A stretch of 56,369 nt of DNA, taken from positions 1 to 56,369 of the IMG/VR virus record IMGVR_UViG_3300027573_000035. One strand, 5' to 3'. Under the pieces are notes generated by a model. It made no database searches and had not been told where the DNA came from. It was given only the letters and a program-made list of their open reading frames with translations. A program made the position numbers and the translations under genes. The first letter of the stretch is position 1, and every line of letters starts with the position of its first letter. The DNA is from a virus. Positions 7,066 through 14,964 of this stretch are shown piece after piece.

Positions 7066-7388
7066 TGGAACTGAAGATGATGGTCACGGCAAAACCAAAT
7101 GACTTCCAATGGTTTTGAATAATCAGGATGATGTGATTCAGACCTTGCTTCACCACATATGCAGCAAGGTCTTTTTTTAATCAATCCCCGTTTAATATGG
7201 GAATGCAGGTAAGACCTTGCATTTTTCTTCATCTTCTGTTCAGGTGTCAGTTCAGCATATTTTGGACGGTTTAAACGCATATAAGCAGCATGACAGGCTT
7301 TACAATATCCCTGACCAAGCCTGCTTGCTTCAATCGGACTGCCACACTTACAATATTGAAACCTGAACATGACCTTAAAATAATGCAA
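7038..7388 (-). CDS. HNH endonuclease-like protein, reverse strand
   Basis: The product (116 aa, or 110 from the internal Met at 7370) begins with a zinc-finger-like segment (C-K-C-G then C-K-A-C). After a basic helical region it ends with C-C-I-C-G, H-H-P-D-Y and W-F-C-R-D-H-H. This matches small phage HNH proteins in which Cys pairs hold a structural zinc and the His residues form the beta-beta-alpha-metal site. Such proteins nick or cut DNA, sometimes aiding packaging or acting as free-standing homing nucleases. It is one of only seven reverse-strand genes, sits alone between forward genes, and overlaps the 6820 gene tail to tail. Confidence 0.8.
   Translation of the reverse strand: MHYFKVMFRFQYCKCGSPIEASRLGQGYCKACHAAYMRLNRPKYAELTPEQKMKKNARSYLHSHIKRGLIKKRPCCICGEARSESHHPDYSKPLEVIWFCRDHHLQFHQGLVSIPA
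7140..7178 (+). terminator. Forward-strand terminator embedded in the HNH coding sequence
   Basis: AGACCTTGCT at 7140-7149 pairs with AGCAAGGTCT at 7163-7172, followed by seven T bases. On the reverse strand the same bases encode the Lys-Lys-Arg and Cys-rich segment of the HNH protein. It probably ends transcription of the forward genes finishing at 7065. Confidence 0.65.
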
Positions 7389-7484
7389 GCAAGGATAAAT
7401 TGCAACCTGAACAGGAACATTTTTTGATGACCTTCTTCCAATATCCTGTCATTTAATGCATTATAAAAAATAAGTCCAAGAAAA

Positions 7485-7543
7485 TTTGGTCATGTCAATT
7501 TATTTGACTATATTGACCTTGAATCTTTTAAAACCAATAAAAT
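7485..7543 (+). promoter_or_regulatory. Promoter plus leader element for the metallopeptidase-like gene
   Basis: TTTGG at 7485-7489 is followed after 19 bases by TATATTGA (7509-7516), a partial match to TAnnTTTG. The element AAAACCAATAAAA at about 7530-7542 abuts the ATG at 7542. The weak -7 box lowers confidence. Confidence 0.5.
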
Positions 7544-8204
7544 GAAACAGTTTAACAAGGCTGAAGCAGAACAGCACATCAACAAACTGCTGAAGAAACA
7601 CAACATTGAAGTGTATGGTTGGTCTTCCACTTCATCAGGCAGGGCAAAGGTTAAATCAAGGAAAGTCAAAATCCCCAAACCAACCAACATTGACAGGTTT
7701 GCCGTTTGCCTGCATGAAATCTTCCATGTCATCAGCAAGAAAGGAAGCAAGTCATTTGAAAAGGAATTTTATTGTGACATGTATGCACTTGACACCCTGA
7801 AGCAGATGAACCTGCCGGTTGACAGGTGGATTATCAGGATGCGTTGGCATGTCTTAAGCAGAATTGCCATGGCACACAACAGGGGTTTGAACCATGCAAA
7901 CATCAACCAAGAAATCAGGCTTTTCTTTTCTGAAATTGACTTTGCAAAATGGATTGGAAAAAAAGTTTATGTTGGTCATAAATATTGGGAATCCAACAAC
8001 CCTGATGACATTGAACTTTATCCCAACATGTCCTTCATCACCATCCAAGTCAAGCTTCAGGAAAAAGGATTCAAGGTTATCAAATCAACTTGTGATGACT
8101 CAACTTATGGAAATTATATTGTGTCAAAAATTCCGGCACCTGTCAAACATGGTGAAGAATTTGAAACCCTGCATGACATCATCAAAGCTTTTAAACTGTC
8201 ATAA
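7542..8204 (+). CDS. Putative zinc metallopeptidase-like protein (HExxH)
   Basis: The 220-residue protein has an HExxH motif (H58-E-I-F-H62) inside a hydrophobic helix, followed about 14 residues later by E-F-Y-C-D-M-Y-A-L, which could supply a third metal ligand as in ImmA/IrrE-like and similar small metallopeptidases. The rest is helical, ending in a beta-rich segment. It might cleave a host or phage regulator, but no substrate is indicated. It has its own promoter and leader and is followed by another promoter at 8209, so it may form a single-gene unit. Confidence 0.65.
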   Translation: MKQFNKAEAEQHINKLLKKHNIEVYGWSSTSSGRAKVKSRKVKIPKPTNIDRFAVCLHEIFHVISKKGSKSFEKEFYCDMYALDTLKQMNLPVDRWIIRMRWHVLSRIAMAHNRGLNHANINQEIRLFFSEIDFAKWIGKKVYVGHKYWESNNPDDIELYPNMSFITIQVKLQEKGFKVIKSTCDDSTYGNYIVSKIPAPVKHGEEFETLHDIIKAFKLS

Positions 8205-8208
8205 TAAA

Positions 8209-8241
8209 TTTTGACAGTCCAACCCTGAACCCTTACTTTTG
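8209..8241 (+). promoter_or_regulatory. Bacteroidetes-type promoter
   Basis: TTTTG at 8209-8213 and TACTTTTG at 8234-8241 (exact TAnnTTTG) are 20 bases apart. It would drive the small gene at 8272. Confidence 0.7.
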
Positions 8242-8271
8242 CCTTTTCCTTTAAAATCTAAAATTAACCAC

Positions 8272-8508
8272 ATGCAACAAGAACTGTCCATCATCATTGA
8301 AGCAGATTCAAAACAGGAACTTTATGAAATCAAATCCAAACTGATTGAAGTCATCAATGGTCATGAATACCTTGACCAAAAATGCAAACTTGTCTTCTTC
8401 CATTCAGACCTTCAGAAAAATGCAGAACTTCAGGAATTGGAAGACAATTGGAACATGGGATTGATTGACCGGCAGACATATATGGACATGAAAAAAAAGT
8501 TTTCCTAA
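8272..8508 (+). CDS. Hypothetical protein (78 aa)
   Basis: ATG 8272 follows the promoter at 8209-8241; an in-frame TTG at 8239 lies inside the promoter and was rejected. The product is alpha/beta, acidic, with an E-L-E-D-N-W segment near the C-terminus. No domain recognised. A bidirectional hairpin terminator lies about 90 bases downstream. Confidence 0.7.
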   Translation: MQQELSIIIEADSKQELYEIKSKLIEVINGHEYLDQKCKLVFFHSDLQKNAELQELEDNWNMGLIDRQTYMDMKKKFS

Positions 8509-8598
8509 CTTTGAAATAATAGGAAGCAGGCAGGTTTGAAACCCTTGCCCAAATCCTGAACATTGCCTTTTGTTGGTTAGGCAGGAAAGAAATCAACA

Positions 8599-8627
8599 AA
8601 AAAGTCATCCCTGTAAGATGACTTTTT
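8599..8627 (+). terminator. Intrinsic terminator before the packaging genes
   Basis: AAAAAGTCATC at 8599-8609 pairs with GATGACTTTTT at 8617-8627. The A and T tracts on both sides mean it could work in both directions. It isolates the terminase unit from upstream transcription. Confidence 0.8.
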
Positions 8628-8675
8628 TTATGCAATTAATTGATTAACAATACTTATAAAAGTTATCAACAAATG

Positions 8676-8708
8676 TTGCTGCACAAATTGTGTATTAAAT
8701 TAGCTTTG
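8676..8708 (+). promoter_or_regulatory. Promoter for the terminase unit
   Basis: TTG at 8676-8678 and TAGCTTTG at 8701-8708 (exact TAnnTTTG) are separated by 22 bases. Predicted transcription begins only a few bases before ATG 8723. This is probably the start of the late packaging and tail unit. Confidence 0.65.
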
Positions 8709-8722
8709 TTTAAAACTAAACA

Positions 8723-9151
8723 ATGGAAAAGGTTGAACAGGACAATTCGTCAAATAAACGTCTTATCAAAGGTGGCAAGGGTTTATTGAAAGGTGCAAAG
8801 GATGGTGTGCCTTTTACTTCCACCAATCAACCATCAGGTGAAATCAAATCTGCCGGTCAACAGAAAAGAAAATTTTCAAGGCAAATGCTGAAGGAAATGC
8901 TTGACATGCAATACAAGGCAAAGGCACCAATTAAAAAAGAATTGGTTGCTGCATTTGGTCCTGAAATTGAAGGCATGACCATTGGACAAATCATGGGATT
9001 GCGCCAAATGCAAAAGGCTGTCAATGCATGTGATTCAAATGCATTCACTGCTGTCTTAAATCAGGCACTTGGACAACCTAAACAAGAAACTGAAATCACT
9101 GAAAAGAAAATTGTGGTGTCAAGAAAATTAATATCAAGTGAAGGAAGTTGA
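8723..9151 (+). CDS. terS: Terminase small subunit (putative)
   Basis: The 142-residue protein has a basic Gly/Lys N-terminus, a T-N-Q-P-S-G-E-I-K segment like that of small subunits with a DUF5681-type start, and a helical core that could provide DNA recognition and oligomerisation. It directly precedes and overlaps terL by 14 bases, the usual position for the subunit that recognises phage DNA and feeds it to the large subunit. Assigned partly by context; the helix-turn-helix is not sharply visible. Confidence 0.7.
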   Translation: MEKVEQDNSSNKRLIKGGKGLLKGAKDGVPFTSTNQPSGEIKSAGQQKRKFSRQMLKEMLDMQYKAKAPIKKELVAAFGPEIEGMTIGQIMGLRQMQKAVNACDSNAFTAVLNQALGQPKQETEITEKKIVVSRKLISSEGS

Positions 9152-10802
9152 AATTTGTGATGACATATATCTTGACTGCTTTCATCACCTGCTTGACTTA
9201 AATGATGACATTGACATTGAACTGATTTTTGGTGGCAGGGATTCAGGCAAATCAAAATTCCTTGCACAACTGTTCACAACTGCCTGCATGGAACTTGATT
9301 ATTTTCGTGCCTTGCTTATTAAGCAGACATTTGAAAGCATCAAAGACACCCAGTGGCAACTTATCAAGGACAATGCAGAACAGTGGCAGGTTGACCACCT
9401 ATTCAAGTTTTTCACATCACCACTTTCCATCAGGTGTGACAATGGCAACAGTTTTCATTGCAGGGGCATGGACAACCCTGCAAATATCCGGTCCTTTGCC
9501 AATCCTTCACATGCATGGATTGAAGAAGCAACACAAATCAGTGAAGATGGTTTTATCAATGTCTTGACAGGATTGCGGTCTGATTATGGCAGGGTGAAAT
9601 TGTACTTCACTTTTAATCCTGAAGCAGATACACCTGACTTCACTGACTTCTGGCTTTATAAAATGTTTTACAAGAACCATGAACCTGATGTCAATTTTGT
9701 TGGAAGTATTAAATTAAAGTTCATTAATAATTTTGGACATGAACAGGAAGTGTCATTGAAATACAGGTCCACACATGTCACCTATCATCAGAATCCATTT
9801 GTTTCACCACAAAGGATTGCATTTCATGAAAGCCTGAAGGAAAACAACCCTTATTGGTACAGGGTTTTCACATTGGGTTTATGGGGTAACATCCTGAATG
9901 ATTCACCATGGGCATTTGCCTTCAATAAAGCAAAACATGTCAGTGATGGTGCCATGATAAAACACCCAGTGTATGACAGGTCACATGAACTGTATCTTTC
10001 ATGGGATTTTAACCGCAATCCAATGACATGTCTTGTCATCCAACATTATAATTCAACAGTGAAAGTCCTTGAATCAATCAGGGTGCCAAGGACCGGCATT
10101 GATGGTGTCACTGATGTCATCAAAGTAAAATATCCTTATGCACTTTACATCATTACAGGTGACTATAATGGCAACAACACATCATCATTGTTTGCAGAAC
10201 ATGTCACACATTACAAATTGATAAAGCATTTCCTGAAGCTTGCAGACAGTCAATTCAAGGTCAAACCAAATCCATTGCAGGCAAAAAATTCAACACATAT
10301 AAACAATGTTTTATCATATTACAATGTGATTATTCATGGCACTGATGCAGCATCACTGGTCTTTGATTTGGAGAATGTCAGAAGACGTGCAAACGGCACC
10401 ATCATGAAGACAGACCGTGACAACCCTGCACAACAGGCAGACAGTTTGGATTGCTTCAGATATTTTTGCAATGCCTTTCTTGATTGGTTTCAACCAATGC
10501 CTGCACCACCACCAAAGACATCTGTCACTTATGTTTCACCTGTTGCAGATGAAAACAAACCACTGCTTGAAAGTGACCTTAATGGATTGGTACAGTTTAA
10601 TAATTATCATGCTTCAGATATTGAAGCAGGAAGGCAGGTGGTTTGCACACAAGAAGATTATCAAGGGTTTATGCGTAATGAACTGATTAAAAAGGTGAAT
10701 GGATGGATTGCAGTTAGTGATTATATTCGTGCAAGATTTGCAATTGAAGAAATCAAAAGGCTTGATGGTTTGTTCATACCATCAACACTTGATGTTGCAT
10801 AA
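9138..10802 (+). CDS. terL: Terminase large subunit, PBSX-like (Terminase_3 type)
   Basis: This is the packaging motor. Walker A is G-G-R-D-S-G-K-S at about residues 32-39, and Walker B is followed by the catalytic Glu pair in H-A-W-I-E-E-A-T at about 125-132. T-F-N-P-E is the coupling segment after it. The C-terminal nuclease part shows acidic segments L-S-W-D-F, I-T-G-D-Y and D-S-L-D-C-F spaced as in RNase H-like terminase nucleases. The start is a GTG at 9138 inside terS; no upstream ATG fits. At 554 residues it is slightly long, with an extra tail of about 90 residues after the nuclease. Confidence 0.92.
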   Translation: MKEVEICDDIYLDCFHHLLDLNDDIDIELIFGGRDSGKSKFLAQLFTTACMELDYFRALLIKQTFESIKDTQWQLIKDNAEQWQVDHLFKFFTSPLSIRCDNGNSFHCRGMDNPANIRSFANPSHAWIEEATQISEDGFINVLTGLRSDYGRVKLYFTFNPEADTPDFTDFWLYKMFYKNHEPDVNFVGSIKLKFINNFGHEQEVSLKYRSTHVTYHQNPFVSPQRIAFHESLKENNPYWYRVFTLGLWGNILNDSPWAFAFNKAKHVSDGAMIKHPVYDRSHELYLSWDFNRNPMTCLVIQHYNSTVKVLESIRVPRTGIDGVTDVIKVKYPYALYIITGDYNGNNTSSLFAEHVTHYKLIKHFLKLADSQFKVKPNPLQAKNSTHINNVLSYYNVIIHGTDAASLVFDLENVRRRANGTIMKTDRDNPAQQADSLDCFRYFCNAFLDWFQPMPAPPPKTSVTYVSPVADENKPLLESDLNGLVQFNNYHASDIEAGRQVVCTQEDYQGFMRNELIKKVNGWIAVSDYIRARFAIEEIKRLDGLFIPSTLDVA

Positions 10803-10821
10803 GTCTTATTTTATTGGTTTT

Positions 10822-10860
10822 ACGGGGATTGTTTCTACTATCCCCGTTTTTTATTTTTTA
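10822..10860 (+). terminator. Intrinsic terminator after terL
   Basis: ACGGGGAT at 10822-10829 pairs with ATCCCCGT at 10840-10847, with a T-rich tract to 10860. Its position implies that packaging genes can be expressed separately from the tail genes. Confidence 0.85.
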
Positions 10861-10951
10861 TACAGTATCATATATTTACCACCATTCATCTGGCTGTCAT
10901 GCTTTCAGCAGCAGCAAAACCGGCAGACTTCTTTTTAAATTCCCTTTCCTG

Positions 10952-11284
10952 ATGGTGGAAGAACTTGCATTTGTTTTGCTGACATCATTTAAAATCATGT
11001 TTGTGTATGTTGCCATGAAGGAAGGCATGATTTTTCATTTTGTGCCAATCCTGATTGAACATCTTTTTGCTGCATTGTTACCTGCAAAAAATTGGGCATT
11101 GACATTTGCCTGTTATGCAAGGAAACCTTTATATGGTTGTGTCATCTGCATGTCTTCAATTTGGGGTGTTTTATTTTCATTAAACAGGTTTTCCTTCAGT
11201 GTGGAATACCTGTTTTTTTTATTTGCTGTTGGTGGTCTTAATTATTTATTTGATTCAATAATTGCAAAACAAAATGCTGATTGA
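10952..11284 (+). CDS. Membrane protein with C-x-x-C-M-S-S-I-W-G motif (110 aa)
   Basis: The start is placed at ATG 10952; the upstream extension to 10814 runs through the terminator. The product has about three hydrophobic segments and a G-C-V-I-C-M-S-S-I-W-G motif near residues 65-75 between them, in the style of small CxxC membrane proteins such as DUF1360. Membrane location is clear. The role is not: it could be a redox or metal protein, or a lysis-related protein. It lies between terL and the tail genes. Confidence 0.7.
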   Translation: MVEELAFVLLTSFKIMFVYVAMKEGMIFHFVPILIEHLFAALLPAKNWALTFACYARKPLYGCVICMSSIWGVLFSLNRFSFSVEYLFFLFAVGGLNYLFDSIIAKQNAD

Positions 11285-11525
11285 AAAGAAAAATGAAATG
11301 CTTCAGGCAGGATGGATTTGTTCAAAGTGTGCATGTCCATCAGGCAGGGGTTTTGATTGTGTCCATCCACTGCACCAAGGTTTTCTTATATACTTAAGAC
11401 CGGCAGTGGCAAAGCTTATGAAGAAAGGATTTTGCATTGAATCAATGCATCTTTATCAACTCAATGAAATACTTAAAAAACATGGTCTTTCAGAAATTAG
11501 TCAACCGGTTGACCCGAAAAAATAA
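11274..11525 (+). CDS. Cys-rich small protein, zinc-binding candidate (83 aa)
   Basis: ATG 11274 overlaps the stop of the membrane protein gene. Residues near the N-terminus contain W-I-C-S-K-C-A-C and a later D-C-V-H-P-L-H segment, suitable as a zinc site. The C-terminal half is helical. No family recognised. Its 3' end overlaps the next start by about 60 bases. Confidence 0.65.
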   Translation: MLIEKKNEMLQAGWICSKCACPSGRGFDCVHPLHQGFLIYLRPAVAKLMKKGFCIESMHLYQLNEILKKHGLSEISQPVDPKK

Positions 11526-12227
11526 ATGGTCAAATGTTGATGCTGCAATCAAGTATGCCTTCACATGTGGTGGCATTGACTATTATCAATTTGAAGACTT
11601 CAACAACATGCCTGCATTGCGGGGATTGAAGACAATGGTTTTTTATGAAGAAATGAGAATGAAAGTGTCAATGGAATATTTAAAGGAACATGTGAAAGCA
11701 GTGGATGAACAGTTGTTGCAGCATAAGATAAATATTTACAACATCAAGAAGTTGAATGACCAATTGTTTCAAAGACTTGACATTGGAATTGACATGGACT
11801 TGGTGTTGAAAATATCATCCATTGTCTTCTTCACATCTGATGAAAATATAAAGGATTATGATTATGCATACAATGCAAAAAAAGTTGAACATTGGAAGAA
11901 GTATGGTGGTGCAGATTTTTTTTTGCAGCAGCCTTTGTTGGAATTGTTACCTGCTTTAAAAAATACGAAAGTCAATTTGGCGAATTATATAAAAGTTCAG
12001 GAAAAGTTAAATCAAATTCATTTGGATACTTTGTCACAACTGTTGCCACAAGAACAGACAATGAAATTGAAAGGCAAATCTTATTTATCGCTGGCAATGA
12101 TGCAGCCAAAATCAAGGAAGTGATGGAACTGACAATCTGGAGATATTTATTTATCCTGAATGAAAAGATGAAGCAGCCTGTCAAGCAGTTTGAAAGGTCA
12201 AATGGTCAATCACAATTAAAAAAATAA
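11464..12227 (+). CDS. Tail assembly chaperone-like protein with probable -1 frameshift
   Basis: Frame 0 runs from ATG 11464 to a stop at 12123 (219 aa). A run of nine T bases at 11916-11924 gives the slippery form T_TTT_TTT. In the -1 frame the coding signal continues to 12227 with phage-like codon use and ends three bases before the tape measure start. The -1 product would be about 254 residues. Siphophages commonly make two chaperone forms (gpG and gpGT) by -1 slippage just before the tape measure gene. Frame 0 after the slip uses several rare codons (ACG, GCG, TCG), so the fusion is probably the important product. A one-base homopolymer error is the alternative. Confidence 0.7.
11916..11924 (+). 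promoter_or_regulatory. Candidate -1 ribosomal slippery site (T9)
   Basis: Nine consecutive T bases read as GAT TTT TTT TTG in frame 0. Slipping back one base continues into an open frame of 101 codons that ends at the tape measure gene. Confidence 0.6.
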
Positions 12228-12230
12228 ATC

Positions 12231-14948
12231 ATGCCGGTTGAAAATTTAGTTGTCAATATGAAGTTGGAAGCAACAGGACAACAGACGGTTGATGCAGTTG
12301 TTGACAAGATGGTTGAAGGACAGCAGGAAGTCAAGAATGAAGTCAAGCAGACCAATGATGCCTTCAAGGTTCAGGAAGGTGTCATTGACAGTGCAGGTGG
12401 TGCAATGGCAGAATATGCCGGAAAGGTGAAGGATGTTGGCAAGGCAACAACAGGTGCATTTGGTGCCAAGGCATTGAAGGATTTTGAAAAGGCAGGTGTG
12501 CAGGCTTTCAAGAATGTTGTCATTGGTGCATCAAAATCAGGTGCAGCCTTCAAAAGTGTTGGCAAGGATATCAAGGCAGGAATAGGTGATGCACTGAAGG
12601 CAGCAGGTGTCAGTGTGGATGACTTTAATCAGGCATTAAAGGAAGCAGGTGTCACTGCTGATGATTTTGCAGCATCAATTGTGCAGACTGCTTTTAATAC
12701 TGAAGAAATAGTTGAAGCATTTGAAGCTGTTGACAGAACAGGCATGTCATTGAAGACAAGGCTGAAGGAATTGAAGGACCAATTGTCATTGATGGAAGAT
12801 GCAGGATTGGAAGGAACAGCCATGTTTGAAACCATGGCAATTGAAGCTGGTTCCCTTGAAGACCAACTTGGTGACACTGCTGCAAGAATCAGAACATTGT
12901 CAAGTGATACACAAAATATTGATGCTGCTGTTGAAGGTGTGCAAGTGATGGCATCAGGTTTCCAAGTGGCAGCAGGTGCAGCAGCAGTTTTTGGTGCAGA
13001 AGATGAAAACCTTCAGAAAGTCATGGTGAAATTAAATGGCATCATGGCAATCACAACCGGCATTCAGCAATTGATGAATTTCCTGCATGGTCAATCATCA
13101 TTAAGGTTGAAACTTGCTGCTGCTGATAATGCCTTATTTGCAATGTCAAACAGGGTGACAGCAGCAACATTGACAATGGTTGGTTCAGCAGCAACAGCAA
13201 CATCAGTGACCTTTAAAGTTTTAAGGACAGTGATGATGACCCTTGGGATTGGGTTGATAATTGCTGCAATTGGTTTTCTTGTAGATATGATGATGACATG
13301 GTCAGATGAAACTGAAACTGCTGAAGATGCACAAGCAAGATTGGAAACACAAACACAAAAGACCAATGAAGCCATCAAGGACCAGACAGATGCATTGGAT
13401 GATTTGAATGAAACCAATAAATTAAGGGCAAAGCTTGCAGGTGCATCTGAAGAACAACTTTTCAGGATTGAACAGAAAGGCATTCAGGACAGAATCAACA
13501 TCAGGAATAAAGCAATCAATGATGCCATCAATTCAAAATCAAAAGAAATTATTGACACAACTGAACTGATTAAGGCAAATAATGCTGATTTGAATTTGCT
13601 TGAGAACAACAGGCTGAATCATCAGATTGATTTACAACAGGAAGCAGCAGATAAATCAAAAAAAATTGGTGAAGATGCTGCAAAGGATAAAGAAAAAAAG
13701 GCAAAGGAAGATGAAGAAAGGGAACAAAGGCAGGTTGATGCATTGGACACTATCAACAAGAATGCACTTCAGAAGCAGATTAATAATAATAAAGAAATAT
13801 TATCTAATACAACTTTAAATCAGGAAGTAAGGAATAATGCAGAAAAGGACCATCAAATAAAACAGATTGAATTGGCAAATCTTGAAAAAGAAATTTTATT
13901 AAGAAATAAAGAATTGGGCGCAACTGAAATATTGTTGATTGAAGAAGAAACAAATCAAAAGATTGAAGATATCAACAAGGAACATGCAGCAAACATTTTA
14001 AAGATTTGGCAAGACAGTCAAAAAAATCAGGTTGATTTAAAAAAGGCACCTGACATTGTTGATGCCACTGATGAACAGTTGAAAAGTCAATTTGCATCAA
14101 TGATGACAGTGACCACTGAAAATGCAGAAAAGGAAATCAAGACCATTGAAGACACTGAAAAAAAGAAAGCTGAAACAAGGAAGGCAGCAGCAGCAGCAAC
14201 CATCAGTGCAGTCACAGAAGCAGCAAATGCATTATTTGAAGCAGGTGCAGAAAGACGGCAAAAAGAATTAGATGATGCACTTGCAAAAAATCAGGCTGCA
14301 ATGGAAGGTGAATTGAATAATAAGAATTTGACAGAACAGCAGAAAGATGATATTGCAAAAAAGTATGCAGCAAAGGAAAGGTTGTTGAAGATTGCTGCAT
14401 TCAATGATGACAAGAAAGCCAAAAGGACAGCAGCAATCATCAATGGATTGTTAGGTATTACAAATGCATTGGCAACTGCACCAACCATCATTGCAGGTGT
14501 CATCCTTGCAGCATCAGTTGCAGCAACAACAGCAATTGCAGTTGCTAAAATTCAGGCTGCACAACCAGGATTCAAAAAAGGTGGATATACCGGCAATAAA
14601 AGGAAGGATGAAGTGGCAGGTTTTGTCCATGGACAGGAATATGTTGCACATGCTGAAGCATATAAAAGATATAAACCGGCACTTGAAGCAATGAATGATT
14701 TGAAGTTTGAAGACTACATCAAAAGGATTGCACCTGTCTATTCAATGCCGCAAATGGTTGCACTTCCTGAAACTATTAATGGACAACCCTTGTTTAATAT
14801 AGATTATGACAGGATTGGAATTGCAGTGGCAAAGCATTCAGACAGCAAACCAAGGATGATAATGAATGCAGATGCAAATGGACTGTCCATCTTCATGCAG
14901 GAAAAGAACAACATCACCAAGATTCAAAATAAAAGGTACAGTCTTTAA
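12231..14948 (+). CDS. Tape measure protein (905 aa)
   Basis: This long, Ala/Lys/Glu-rich, mostly helical protein sets tail length. It contains extended coiled-coil stretches (about residues 380-680), a hydrophobic region around residues 300-355 with Met/Ile/Gly-rich segments, a second Ala/Gly-rich hydrophobic stretch near 745-785, and a short globular C-terminus starting near K-K-G-G-Y-T-G-N. Length, composition and the position directly after a frameshifted chaperone-like gene are typical for siphophage tape measures. At about 0.15 nm per residue this predicts a tail near 130-140 nm. Confidence 0.88.
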   Translation: MPVENLVVNMKLEATGQQTVDAVVDKMVEGQQEVKNEVKQTNDAFKVQEGVIDSAGGAMAEYAGKVKDVGKATTGAFGAKALKDFEKAGVQAFKNVVIGASKSGAAFKSVGKDIKAGIGDALKAAGVSVDDFNQALKEAGVTADDFAASIVQTAFNTEEIVEAFEAVDRTGMSLKTRLKELKDQLSLMEDAGLEGTAMFETMAIEAGSLEDQLGDTAARIRTLSSDTQNIDAAVEGVQVMASGFQVAAGAAAVFGAEDENLQKVMVKLNGIMAITTGIQQLMNFLHGQSSLRLKLAAADNALFAMSNRVTAATLTMVGSAATATSVTFKVLRTVMMTLGIGLIIAAIGFLVDMMMTWSDETETAEDAQARLETQTQKTNEAIKDQTDALDDLNETNKLRAKLAGASEEQLFRIEQKGIQDRINIRNKAINDAINSKSKEIIDTTELIKANNADLNLLENNRLNHQIDLQQEAADKSKKIGEDAAKDKEKKAKEDEEREQRQVDALDTINKNALQKQINNNKEILSNTTLNQEVRNNAEKDHQIKQIELANLEKEILLRNKELGATEILLIEEETNQKIEDINKEHAANILKIWQDSQKNQVDLKKAPDIVDATDEQLKSQFASMMTVTTENAEKEIKTIEDTEKKKAETRKAAAAATISAVTEAANALFEAGAERRQKELDDALAKNQAAMEGELNNKNLTEQQKDDIAKKYAAKERLLKIAAFNDDKKAKRTAAIINGLLGITNALATAPTIIAGVILAASVAATTAIAVAKIQAAQPGFKKGGYTGNKRKDEVAGFVHGQEYVAHAEAYKRYKPALEAMNDLKFEDYIKRIAPVYSMPQMVALPETINGQPLFNIDYDRIGIAVAKHSDSKPRMIMNADANGLSIFMQEKNNITKIQNKRYSL

Positions 14949-14964
14949 ATAATAGTTGTTTATT

